A stretch of DNA of 19,180 bases from assembly GCA_900540945.1 (NCBI GenBank), contig UQHQ01000035.1, positions 1 to 19,180 on the forward strand, written 5' to 3'. A program made the position numbers and the translations under genes. Positions 1 to 7,258 of this stretch are shown here, piece after piece (position 1 is the stretch's first letter; each line of letters begins with the position of its first letter). The notes below the pieces were generated by a model that was given only the letters and a program-made list of their open reading frames with translations, had not been told where the DNA came from and ran no database searches. Source of the stretch: an uncultured Collinsella sp. (lineage in GTDB: Bacteria; Actinomycetota; Coriobacteriia; Coriobacteriales; Coriobacteriaceae).

Positions 1-152
1 GCGCGGCAAGGAGATATATTGCCAGACCGGAGGGGCCCCGGGGGCGGGAATCTGGGCGCACACATTTCCTACACAACTGTGCCCTCAACTGACGCTTGCC
101 AGTTGATAGCTACCGCTCGCCGAGCACATCTTTATATAGAGCGGCCCCTTGG

Positions 153-1553
153 CTAGAGCCGATATGCGCCCCTGGCCAAAGCGCAGCCGGCATCTAGCAG
201 TTCATCGCGCTCCTCCACCGAAAAGCCCTCGGCGTACACGCGCACCACCGGTTCGGTCCCGCTGGGACGGATCAGTAGCCAGGTGTCATCCTCAAATGCC
301 AGACGTAAGCCATCCATATGGCTTACGCTCTGCGGTGCCTTGCCGCATATCGACTTGGGATTCACGCCGGGAAGCAGCGTGCGCAACGTCTCGGCATCCT
401 CGGCCTCAAGGCGCAAATCTCGACGTCCGTAACTCGTCTTGCCAAAGCTCGCCTCGAGCTGATCGATAAGCACGCCCAAGGGCGCGCCGGTCTTGGCCAT
501 GAGCTCGCACAAAATCAGGCAGGCAAGGATGCCGTCGCGCTCGGGCATGTGCGCGGCGATACCGATACCACCGGCCTCTTCACCGCCCACGAGAACGCCG
601 CCCTTCTTCATCTCGGCGGCTATATATTTAAAACCGACGGGCTTGATGACCACACGGCAGCCGAGCGCCTCGGCAATGCGACGCACAAGCGTGGAGCATG
701 AAAGGTTGACGACGACGCGTCCCTTCAGATTGCGATACTGGACCAAATCGCCCAAAACGAGCGCCATGATCTGATGTGGATGTATATATCTGCCGCGCTC
801 ATCAACCGCGCCGATACGATCGGCGTCGCCATCAGTCACCAGACCGGCGCACGCCCCGTCTTCGACAACTGTGCGCTCACAAGCATCCACCCACGGCTCG
901 ACCGGGTCGGGGCAGATATCTCCCCTATCGGTCGTCTCGTCGGCATGAATCTCGTGGACTTCGACGCCAAGCTCTCGAAGCAAGTCGGCAAGATATCCCT
1001 GCGCAGCTCCACCCATGGGGTCAACCACCACACGCATATGCGCGGCGCGAATGGCATCCGCGTCGACAAACGATGCCACCGCTCGCATATAGTCGGGAAT
1101 GATATCTGCCGTGCGGTATTGCCCCTCAAGCCCCAGCGGCTCGACGGCCATCGTCTCCTCGAGCTCTTCGATGACATCCTGGTTGGCCGTCGAGCCATCA
1201 CCCATCCGCAGCTTGAGGCATAGATAGCCCTGCGGATGATGTGAGCCCGTCACCATAAGCGCGCCGCATGCCTCGCCGTCATACGCAGCCGCCCACGTAA
1301 GAGCGGGAGTCGGCACCGGTCGAGACACGAGCACGGCATCGAGCCCGTGGGCGGCAATCACGCCCGCCGCGAGCTCGGCGAACTCGCGCGCTTGCGGCCG
1401 AGTGTCAAATCCTACATATACCGTTTTACCGGGATTCGTCTTTTGCCATAGCCTGCCGATAGCATCGGTGACACGAGCGACGTTGTTGATAGTAAAGTCT
1501 CCGTCGACGCGAGCTCGCCAACCGTCAGTTCCAAAGTGAATTATCGCGCACAC
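153..1553 (-). CDS. Phosphohexomutase (phosphoglucomutase/phosphomannomutase family)
   Basis: The protein has 466 residues from a GTG start at 1553. That start has a GAGGTG ribosome site 7 nt upstream and begins just before the conserved FGTDGWRA segment; the frame is open further upstream but lacks family similarity there. Members of this family move phosphate between C1 and C6 of hexoses through a phosphoserine. Visible landmarks are the serine loop TGSHHP (Ser104), the Mg-binding loop DGDADR (241-246), the sugar loop GGEEAGG (323-329) and the phosphate loop RPSGTEP (429-435). Length and motif order fit a complete enzyme. Two loops are unusual: the serine loop is normally TASHNP and the sugar loop normally GEESGG, so the exact sugar is uncertain. 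The stop (CTA at 153-155) is near the window edge, and the next methyltransferase gene lies upstream behind a terminator. A separate promoter is therefore expected between 1554 and 1674, but I see no convincing one. Confidence 0.9.
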   Translation of the reverse strand: MCAIIHFGTDGWRARVDGDFTINNVARVTDAIGRLWQKTNPGKTVYVGFDTRPQAREFAELAAGVIAAHGLDAVLVSRPVPTPALTWAAAYDGEACGALMVTGSHHPQGYLCLKLRMGDGSTANQDVIEELEETMAVEPLGLEGQYRTADIIPDYMRAVASFVDADAIRAAHMRVVVDPMGGAAQGYLADLLRELGVEVHEIHADETTDRGDICPDPVEPWVDACERTVVEDGACAGLVTDGDADRIGAVDERGRYIHPHQIMALVLGDLVQYRNLKGRVVVNLSCSTLVRRIAEALGCRVVIKPVGFKYIAAEMKKGGVLVGGEEAGGIGIAAHMPERDGILACLILCELMAKTGAPLGVLIDQLEASFGKTSYGRRDLRLEAEDAETLRTLLPGVNPKSICGKAPQSVSHMDGLRLAFEDDTWLLIRPSGTEPVVRVYAEGFSVEERDELLDAGCALARGAYRL

Positions 1554-1644
1554 GCGCAGACACCTCGCAGTGTTTGGATCATGGTACGCATGAGGTATAC
1601 CCGCAACGGGCATCCGGCAAGCCGCCGGCACGCTCGTTCACCGT

Positions 1645-2667
1645 TTAGGCAAAAGCGTCGAGGTGCGCACCGACAACAAAAAACCGCCCCGGCGGGGGCG
1701 GTGATTCGATACTCCTATTTTCGGGTTCTATATATTGAGCGCATCTGCCATAGCGGCTGTCGTAACCGCCTCGCGTCGATTGGGCCCCTCCGCCCATGGC
1801 GGCTGTCGTAACCGCCGTGGTTCCGCAGCAGCTGCCTACCATTGCGGCGCCTGCCCGCTTCCACTCGACGCATGCGCGAGCGAAGGCTTCGGGGTCCTCG
1901 TGCCACACGGGCCCATCCTGTGTCTGAACCGGATTTCCCGCGTTGGGCCGAACCGTAACGGGCGTGGTGGCTGTGGCGACCATCCTTGGCACCGCAGCAG
2001 TAGCTGCTGTCAGGGAGCAGCAATTGACCCCGACAGAGTTCGCACCATGCTTCTCGGCATACAAGATGGCGCCTTCGATGTTTAGGCCATCGCCCAGTAG
2101 GTCGCCCTTGTCGTCAATAGCAAAGCTCACCAAGATGGGCATACCGTCGGCGACGTCGCATACGCCGGCGAGCACGGGCTGCAGATTGCGGATGGACGTG
2201 ACCGTCTCAATCAGGAGGCCATCTACGCCGGCGTTGAGCAAGGCAGACGCCTGCTCGCGAGCGTTTGCGCGGATCTCTCGATACTCGGGGGAACCCTCGA
2301 CGAACCACTCAATGGCAATAGGGCCCATAGACCCCAACAGGAGCTGAGGATTTGCCTGACGGGCATCGTCGACCGCCCCGCGATTGACCTCCGCCATGGA
2401 TGGGGCGATTTCATCTTGATCGAGCGCGTGGCCCGACGCCTGAAACGTGTTTGTGATGAGCACCTGCGCGCCAGCGGCGGCGTACAGTCGATGAATACGG
2501 GAAACCGTCTGCGGTTCGGCGAGGTTCCAAAATGCCGGCGGAATATCGGCGGCGCCGCATTCGCTCAGCAACACACTGCCCATGGGGCCCTGTGCCAGCA
2601 ATGTCTCACCGGCAAGTCGGCGCATAAGCTCCTCGCCACCAAAACGATTGTAATAACTCGTATCCAT
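1645..2667 (-). CDS. Homocysteine S-methyltransferase family protein with frameshifted C-terminus
   Basis: As it now reads, the frame encodes 340 residues. The fold is the Zn-dependent homocysteine S-methyltransferase barrel (MmuM/BHMT type), which transfers a methyl group to homocysteine to make methionine. Expected zinc cysteines are present: Cys216 or Cys217 in GVNCC and Cys280/Cys281 in GSCCGTT. The N-terminal QGPMGS is the usual DGAMGT loop. Normal members end soon after GCCGTTP...; here an inserted repeat after Met291 shifts the frame and adds about 49 residues, including ESPPPPGRFF, which is simply the terminator hairpin read as protein. Without the insertion the protein would end MADALNI-stop at 1728, giving 297 residues. 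All catalytic residues precede the shift, so activity may survive. The ATG at 2667 follows the regulator's stop by 12 nt; its ribosome site is weak (GAGGAA 15 nt away), and Met15, preceded by GAGGAG, is an alternative. The methyl donor cannot be told from sequence. Confidence 0.85.
   Translation of the reverse strand: MDTSYYNRFGGEELMRRLAGETLLAQGPMGSVLLSECGAADIPPAFWNLAEPQTVSRIHRLYAAAGAQVLITNTFQASGHALDQDEIAPSMAEVNRGAVDDARQANPQLLLGSMGPIAIEWFVEGSPEYREIRANAREQASALLNAGVDGLLIETVTSIRNLQPVLAGVCDVADGMPILVSFAIDDKGDLLGDGLNIEGAILYAEKHGANSVGVNCCSLTAATAAVPRMVATATTPVTVRPNAGNPVQTQDGPVWHEDPEAFARACVEWKRAGAAMVGSCCGTTAVTTAAMGGGAQSTRGGYDSRYGRCAQYIEPENRSIESPPPPGRFFVVGAHLDAFA
1675..1702 (-). terminator. Intrinsic terminator of the methyltransferase gene
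   Basis: On the minus strand CCGCCCC, a CGCC loop and GGGGCGG form a 7-bp G/C stem (8 bp with the flanking A-T pair), followed by TTTTTTG. This is a textbook Rho-independent terminator. It lies about 26 nt beyond the TAG at 1728-1730, the stop expected before the frameshift. The present reading frame runs straight through it. Confidence 0.85.
1748..1816 (-). repeat. 23-nt direct repeat pair with 46-nt period
   Basis: Positions 1748-1770 and 1794-1816 are identical at 22 of 23 bases (difference at 1752/1798) and are separated by a 23-nt spacer rich in G/C (1771-1793). The period of 46 nt is not a multiple of three. Read from the first-translated copy (1794-1816) the methyltransferase frame gives AVTTAAM; the second copy gives the same residues only in the shifted frame. 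The sequence beyond copy 1794-1816 does not match the spacer, so this is not a simple tandem duplication of 46 nt. Confidence 0.9.
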
Positions 2668-2679
2668 ATATGTATTTCG

Positions 2680-3102
2680 CTATTCCTCGACGCTGATTCC
2701 CTGCTTTTCGAGATAGGCGAGCCAGCGGTTCATCGTATCCTCGGAAAGCGCATGTTCCATCATGCAGGCCTCGGCATCGGCGCGCTCAAAATCGACGCCG
2801 AGCTCCTGGACCAAAAACGTGCGGACCAGACGATGGCGATACCAGATAGCCGAGCCGACCTCGCGCCCACGGTCAGTCAGGATAACTTTGCCGTAGTGAG
2901 ACTGTTCGACAAGCTCGGATGCCTTGAGAGCCGAAACCGCCTTGTTGACCGATGCCTTCGAGACGCCAAGGCGCTGTGCGATATCGACCGACCGCACGCC
3001 GCTGGTCTCCCCATCTTCGCTTTCGATGCGAACCATGCACTCCAAGTAGTCTTCGTTCGCCACCGTTAGGTGTAGCTCGCGCGAGCTATTTGTCGTATCC
3101 AT
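2680..3102 (-). CDS. DtxR/MntR-family metal-responsive transcriptional regulator
   Basis: From the ATG at 3102 this is a 140-residue protein; an AGGGA site lies 9 nt upstream. In-frame ATG at 3108 and GTG at 3123 are alternatives, less well placed. It has the N-terminal winged helix (DIAQRLGVSKASVNKAVSAL) followed by the dimerisation/metal domain and lacks the C-terminal SH3-like domain, so the size matches MntR rather than DtxR. By alignment the metal ligands are Asp18 and Glu21 (NEDYLE), His90 (YRHRL), Cys113, Glu116 and His117 (ACMMEH). Such proteins bind Mn2+ or Fe2+ and then repress or activate metal-uptake genes. It is divergent from pepT and only 12 nt ahead of the methyltransferase gene, with which it probably shares a transcript. 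A TAGAAT -10 candidate at 3134-3139 and a palindrome at 3156-3175 suggest autoregulation. Metal specificity is not certain. Confidence 0.88.
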   Translation of the reverse strand: MDTTNSSRELHLTVANEDYLECMVRIESEDGETSGVRSVDIAQRLGVSKASVNKAVSALKASELVEQSHYGKVILTDRGREVGSAIWYRHRLVRTFLVQELGVDFERADAEACMMEHALSEDTMNRWLAYLEKQGISVEE

Positions 3103-3155
3103 GAACATCCGTCCCTTCTGCACTCAATGGCTGATTCTACCCCATCCAAGCGTCG

Positions 3156-3175
3156 CGGTATGCCGCGGCATACCG
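3156..3175. promoter_or_regulatory. Perfect 20-bp palindrome in the divergent regulator/pepT region
   Basis: CGGTATGCCG followed directly by CGGCATACCG is a perfect inverted repeat with no spacer. It lies between the regulator start (3102) and the pepT start (3223). On the minus strand a TAGAAT -10 candidate (3134-3139) is 16 bp away, so the palindrome would cover the -35 region of the regulator promoter. It is a plausible operator for the adjacent DtxR/MntR-like protein, but the sequence does not match the DtxR or MntR consensus known to me. Confidence 0.55.
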
Positions 3176-3222
3176 TGCTAGAGTTCTTGTTGCACACGAC
3201 GACCAAGATTGGAGCGGTCTTT

Positions 3223-4470
3223 ATGGAAAACACCACCACGAACCCCGACGTCCTCGAGCGTTTTTTGCGCTATGTCCAGATCAACACGCAGTCCGAGGAT
3301 GCCAACTGCGACCAGGTGCCGTCGAGCACCGTACAGTTTGACCTTGCCAACGTGCTTGCCGAGGAACTGCGCGAGCTGGGTGCAACCGATGCCCATGTAA
3401 CCGAAAACGCCTATGTCTGCGCGCACATTCCCGCTAGCGCCGGTTCCGAGAATAAGCCCGCCCTGGGCCTGATCGCGCACCTCGATACCACCGAAGTTGC
3501 ACCGGGCGCTGGCGTGAAGCCGCACATCGTACACTACGAGGGCGGCGACCTGGTTTGTGGCATCGTCGACGGCAAGCCCGTGTCCATGAGCACCGCCAAG
3601 CTTCCCGCCTTGAACAACCTGGTGGGTGAGGACCTTGTCTGCAGTGACGGCACCACACTGCTGGGCGCCGACGACAAGGCGGGTGTCGCCGAAATCATGG
3701 CACTCGTCGCTCGCATCGCGCAGGATCCCTCCCTGCCCCACCCCGCGCTCGGTATTTGCTTCTGCCCGGACGAGGAAATCGGTCACGGTGCCGAGCTGTT
3801 GGATATCGAGGCCTTCGGCTGCAAGTACGCTTACACGGTCGACGGCGGTCCGGTTGGCGAGCTTGAGTGGGAGTGCTTCAACGCCGCCGAGGCAACCGTT
3901 CGCTTTGAGGGCCAGTCCATTCACCCCGGCGACGCCAAGGGGCGCATGGTCAACGCGGGCAACCTGTTCTGCGACTTCAACGCCCTGCTCCCCTACGAGC
4001 AGCGCCCGGAATACACCGAGGGCTACGAGGGCTTCTATCACCTTGAGGGCATCTCGGCAACGGTCGACCATGCCACGGCGCGCTATATCGTCCGTGATCA
4101 CGATGCCGCCAAGTTCCAGCAGAAACTCGAGCTGATGAATGCCGCCGCCGCACTGCTCAACCAGCGACTGGGCGAGGAGCGCGTAACGGTCGAGATTAAG
4201 CACCAGTACCGCAACATGGCCGAGATCGTTCGCGACTACCCGGAGCTTATTGATGTTGCCAAGGAAGCCTACCTTGCCTGCGGCGTTGAGCCCAAAGTGC
4301 TGCCGATTCGCGGCGGCACCGACGGTGCACAGCTGTCGTTCCGCGGCCTGCCCTGCCCCAACCTCTCGACAGGCGGCTACTGTTACCACGGCGTCAACGA
4401 GTTTGTCCCGGTCAGCTCGCTCGTCAAGATGACCGACGTCCTGCAGGAGCTCGTCGCCCGCTTCGCATAA
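3223..4470 (+). CDS. pepT: Peptidase T (tripeptide aminopeptidase)
   Basis: The protein has 415 residues, close to the usual 408. PepT is a cytosolic di-zinc M20-family enzyme that removes the N-terminal residue from tripeptides. Visible active-site landmarks are AHLDTTEVAPG (His86, Asp88), LLGADDKAG (Asp150), CPDEEIGHG (Glu184 and Glu185), TVDGGPVGELE (Asp207) and the C-terminal GGTDGAQLSFRGLP and GGYCYHGVNEF with the last zinc His. The ATG at 3223 is chosen because GGAG lies 8 nt upstream and MENTTTNPDVLERFLRY aligns with known N-termini; the frame is open upstream to 3127 but has no family similarity there. It is the only rightward gene in the window, divergent from the metal regulator and followed by a strong terminator. 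Confidence 0.95.
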   Translation: MENTTTNPDVLERFLRYVQINTQSEDANCDQVPSSTVQFDLANVLAEELRELGATDAHVTENAYVCAHIPASAGSENKPALGLIAHLDTTEVAPGAGVKPHIVHYEGGDLVCGIVDGKPVSMSTAKLPALNNLVGEDLVCSDGTTLLGADDKAGVAEIMALVARIAQDPSLPHPALGICFCPDEEIGHGAELLDIEAFGCKYAYTVDGGPVGELEWECFNAAEATVRFEGQSIHPGDAKGRMVNAGNLFCDFNALLPYEQRPEYTEGYEGFYHLEGISATVDHATARYIVRDHDAAKFQQKLELMNAAAALLNQRLGEERVTVEIKHQYRNMAEIVRDYPELIDVAKEAYLACGVEPKVLPIRGGTDGAQLSFRGLPCPNLSTGGYCYHGVNEFVPVSSLVKMTDVLQELVARFA

Positions 4471-4493
4471 GGAACTCGCATAATCTAGGTAAG

Positions 4494-4535
4494 AAAAATC
4501 GCCTCGTCCTCAAAACCGAGAACGGGGCGATTTTT
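4494..4535 (+). terminator. Terminator of pepT, likely bidirectional
   Basis: AAAAATCGCC at 4494-4503 pairs with GGCGATTTTT at 4526-4535, and the stem continues through TCGT/ACGG with one wobble. It begins 23 nt after the pepT stop and ends in TTTTT. The A-tract on the other side makes it usable on the minus strand as well. Confidence 0.85.
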
Positions 4536-4611
4536 GGTGCAAGAAAAGTAGTCGGCATCGCAGGTTGAGCCAACGTCAGCGAGCGCTGCCCAGAGCGAAC
4601 AAGTTGGCATG

Positions 4612-4653
4612 AAAAAGGCAGGGCATTGACCTTCTGGTCATGCCCTGCCTTTT
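4612..4653 (-). terminator. Terminator of the LCP gene, nested in a larger inverted repeat
   Basis: AAAAGGCAGGGCAT pairs with ATGCCCTGCCTTTT around a GACC/GGTC inner stem and a TTCT loop. It ends in T-runs on both strands, so it should stop transcription from the LCP gene and any read-through from pepT. It is enclosed by a second inverted repeat: 4584-4597 pairs with 4668-4681 (13 of 14 plus one G-U), continuing a few bases inward with a bulge. The complete structure spans about 100 nt. Confidence 0.85.
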
Positions 4654-4695
4654 GAATGACAAATTGTCGCTCTGGGCGGCGCGCAGCGTCGAGCC

Positions 4696-4723
4696 GTTAC
4701 GCGGGCTGGTAAGCCCGCGTAAC
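4696..4723. repeat. Perfect 12-bp hairpin next to the LCP stop codon
   Basis: GTTACGCGGGCT and AGCCCGCGTAAC form a perfect stem with a 4-nt GGTA loop. It ends 1 nt from the LCP stop codon and has no T-tract. It may protect the 3' end of the transcript or help termination together with the hairpin at 4612-4653. Confidence 0.7.
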
Positions 4724-4724
4724 T

Positions 4725-5951
4725 CTAATAGTTGGCTTCGTAGCCGTTGCCGTCACCGGTGGGCTCTTCGTAGTAATCGGAGCCGTCGCTCGAATCGTCG
4801 GAATCGTCCGACCCACCCGACGAGGTCGCGGTGTCATATGCGTAGTCCTCGGACGTATTGTTGTTGAGGTCACCGATCGTGGAGCTGGAGCCGTCTGAAA
4901 GGCCCATGGTGTTGGGACCCTTGGGATCCTCACCGGCGTCGACGCGGGCCATCATTTCCTTAAGCTCGTCTTCGTAGACAAAGACATAGCTCACGCCGTC
5001 GATCATAGTGCTGTCGTCAGCATACGAAGGCAGGTTGGCCGAGTAGATGCCCTCGACATCCATGCCGCGCATGGCATTGACCGTGGAGACGATATCCTGA
5101 ACGCTCATATCGGTTACGAGCATATCGGACAGCGAATTAACCAGGCCAAAGATCTTCGTGGCATCGAAGTTATTGAGAATCTGGTTGGCAAGGGCGCCAA
5201 GCACCTGACGCTGATGGCGCATGCGCGTGTAATCGCCGTCGGCATAGGTGTAGCGGCAGCGGGCATAGGTAAGGGCGGTAGCGCCGTCCATATGCTGCTG
5301 ACCAGCGGTAATCTTAATATCCAGGTGCTCGGGATCGTCGACGTCGTCGGTCGCGTTGATGTCGATACCGCCAACCGAATCAATAAGCGACTGCATGCCG
5401 TCAAAGCTGACCTCGGCATAGTGAGAAATCTGCACGCCGCACAGCTCGTTGACCGCCTGGACCATCGCCTCGGCGCCGCCATGCGTATGACAGGCGTTAA
5501 TCTTCATGGTCTCGCCCTTGTACACGACCTTGGTGTCGCGCGGAACGGAAATGAGCGTCGCCTGCTTTTGCGTGGGGTCGATGCGTGCCAGGATAATCGA
5601 GTCGGCACGATACGTATCCTCGCCCGGACGACCGTCGGTACCAAGAAGCAACACGTAGAACGGATCTTTTGCCTCATCGGTATCGTCCAGAATCTGGCGC
5701 AGGTTGTTGGTAATGACATTGGAGTCACCAAGCTTGCCCATGATAGTGGCAAACCACAGACCTGCAGCGGTCGTGGCGCTCAGCAACACACCGAGCACGG
5801 CGATGAGCGCGACACGGCGAACCGTGCGGCCGCGACGGCGCTGACGGGCGCGCTCGGAATAGCGTGCGACATTGTCGCGACTGTAGATCTTGGCCTGCGC
5901 ACCAGTCGAGGGTCTTCGGGTGTTATCCGCTAGGGGCTTCTTGTTAAACAT
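4725..5951 (-). CDS. LCP family (LytR-CpsA-Psr) cell-wall glycopolymer ligase
   Basis: The protein has 408 residues from the ATG at 5951 (AGG 6 nt upstream); a TTG two codons earlier is less likely. It has an Arg-rich cytosolic N-terminus (about 1-46), one membrane segment (about 47-71) and an extracellular LCP domain (about 97-260). LCP enzymes attach lipid-linked glycopolymers to peptidoglycan or protein. Family residues are visible: LLLGTDGRPGED (Asp106), YRADSIILARID (Arg115, Asp117), SVPRDT (Arg138) and ARCRYTYADGDYTRMRHQRQ (Arg231, Asp240). The extracellular cysteines at 154 and 171 could form a disulfide. The last 55 or so residues are a low-complexity Ser/Asp/Gly/Tyr tail. The gene starts 12 nt after murA, so the two are probably co-transcribed as a cell-wall pair. 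The glycopolymer substrate is unknown. Confidence 0.92.
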   Translation of the reverse strand: MFNKKPLADNTRRPSTGAQAKIYSRDNVARYSERARQRRRGRTVRRVALIAVLGVLLSATTAAGLWFATIMGKLGDSNVITNNLRQILDDTDEAKDPFYVLLLGTDGRPGEDTYRADSIILARIDPTQKQATLISVPRDTKVVYKGETMKINACHTHGGAEAMVQAVNELCGVQISHYAEVSFDGMQSLIDSVGGIDINATDDVDDPEHLDIKITAGQQHMDGATALTYARCRYTYADGDYTRMRHQRQVLGALANQILNNFDATKIFGLVNSLSDMLVTDMSVQDIVSTVNAMRGMDVEGIYSANLPSYADDSTMIDGVSYVFVYEDELKEMMARVDAGEDPKGPNTMGLSDGSSSTIGDLNNNTSEDYAYDTATSSGGSDDSDDSSDGSDYYEEPTGDGNGYEANY

Positions 5952-5963
5952 AGGCAACCTGCA

Positions 5964-7247
5964 TTAGTAGATGACGGGATCGGGAACGGTGGCATGTTCG
6001 ACATGCGCGCCAAGCGCCTGCAGCTTTTCGACAAACTGCTCGTAGCCACGTTTGATGTGATGGATGGCCGAGACCTCGGTAACGCCATCGGCGATAAGAC
6101 CGGCAACCACAAGAGCCGCGCCGCCACGCAGGTCGGGTGAGGTGACCTGTGCGCCCGAGAAGCCCTTGACGCCGTGAATCATGGCGTGATGGCTCTCGAT
6201 ACGAATATCGGCACCCATACGCACGAGCTCGGAGGCGAACATGAAGCGGTTCTCGAAGATGTTCTCGGTAATTACGGAGCTTCCGTCGGCAAGGGCCGAA
6301 AGCACCATGATCTGCGCCTGCATGTCGGTCGGGAAACCCGGGAACGGAAGCGTCTGGATATCGACCGGCTTGATGCGCTCGGCGCGATTGACGTGGACAC
6401 CGTTCTCGATACGCTCGCACTCGATGCCCATAAGTTCCATCTTTTTGAGCACCATGCCCAGGTGGATGGGGCAGAAGCCCGTAACATCGACGCCGCGTTC
6501 ATCGGCCATGAGGGCGCCGGCGACGATAAAGGTGCCGGCCTCGATACGGTCTCCCACCACGCAATGGGTAACGGGATGCAGCTCCTCCACGCCCTCGATG
6601 GTCACGACGGGCGTGCCCGCGCCGATGATCTTGGCACCCATCTCGTTGAGCATGTTGGCGAGGTCGACGATCTCGGGCTCGCGGGCCGCGTTGTCGATAA
6701 CCGTGGTACCCTGCGCGCGCACGGATGCCATAATGAGGTTCTCGGTCGCACCGACACTGGCAAACTCGAGCGTGACGGTGGTACCGCGCAGACCTTGGGG
6801 CGCATTAGCGTTGATGTAGCCGTGGGCGGTGTCGAACTCGACGCCCAGAGCCTCGAGACCCAAGATATGCATATCGATCTTGCGAGCGCCCAGGTTGCAG
6901 CCGCCCGGCATGGCGATCTTGGCGCGATGGAAACGACCCAGCAGGGGGCCCATCACGGCCGTAGAGGCGCGCATTTTGGCGACAAGCTCGTAGGGAGCCT
7001 CCCAGGAATCAACCTGGGAGGTATCGATTTCGAGCGTGTGCTCATCGAGAACTTCAATCGTGGCGCCCATGCCCTTGAGCACCTTGCCCATCACGTGGAC
7101 ATCGGAAATATCAGGCACGTTCTGCAACGTCGTCTTGCCCGGCGCCAGAAGCGTTGCCGCCATGAGTTTGAGCGCGGAGTTCTTGGCGCCCGAGACGGGC
7201 ACGGATCCTCCGATGGCGTGGCCACCCTCAACACGGATAATATCCAA
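5964..7247 (-). CDS. murA: UDP-N-acetylglucosamine 1-carboxyvinyltransferase (MurA)
   Basis: The protein has 427 residues, the normal size. MurA transfers enolpyruvate from PEP to UDP-GlcNAc, the first committed step of peptidoglycan synthesis, in the cytosol. Landmarks are SGAKNSALK (Lys22, Asn23), KMRASTAVMGPLLGR, the catalytic cysteine Cys117 in PGGCNLGAR (Cys115 in E. coli), and FPTDMQAQ with the conserved Asp. The start codon is TTG at 7247, supported by AGGGG 6 nt upstream and by the fit of MDIIRVEGG to the family N-terminus. A terminator hairpin with TTTTT sits immediately before this ribosome site. murA next to the end of the atp operon is also found in Bacillus and mycobacteria. An LCP gene follows 12 nt downstream. 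Confidence 0.96.
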   Translation of the reverse strand: MDIIRVEGGHAIGGSVPVSGAKNSALKLMAATLLAPGKTTLQNVPDISDVHVMGKVLKGMGATIEVLDEHTLEIDTSQVDSWEAPYELVAKMRASTAVMGPLLGRFHRAKIAMPGGCNLGARKIDMHILGLEALGVEFDTAHGYINANAPQGLRGTTVTLEFASVGATENLIMASVRAQGTTVIDNAAREPEIVDLANMLNEMGAKIIGAGTPVVTIEGVEELHPVTHCVVGDRIEAGTFIVAGALMADERGVDVTGFCPIHLGMVLKKMELMGIECERIENGVHVNRAERIKPVDIQTLPFPGFPTDMQAQIMVLSALADGSSVITENIFENRFMFASELVRMGADIRIESHHAMIHGVKGFSGAQVTSPDLRGGAALVVAGLIADGVTEVSAIHHIKRGYEQFVEKLQALGAHVEHATVPDPVIY

Positions 7248-7258
7248 GGTCTACCCCT

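Noticed and set aside
85..106. 7-bp hairpin TCAACTG/CAGTTGA downstream of the phosphohexomutase gene.
   Set aside because: It has no T-tract on either strand and is too weak to call a terminator.
3178..4389. 403-codon minus-strand frame opposite pepT.
   Set aside because: pepT carries all active-site motifs on the other strand; the antisense product has no recognisable domain.
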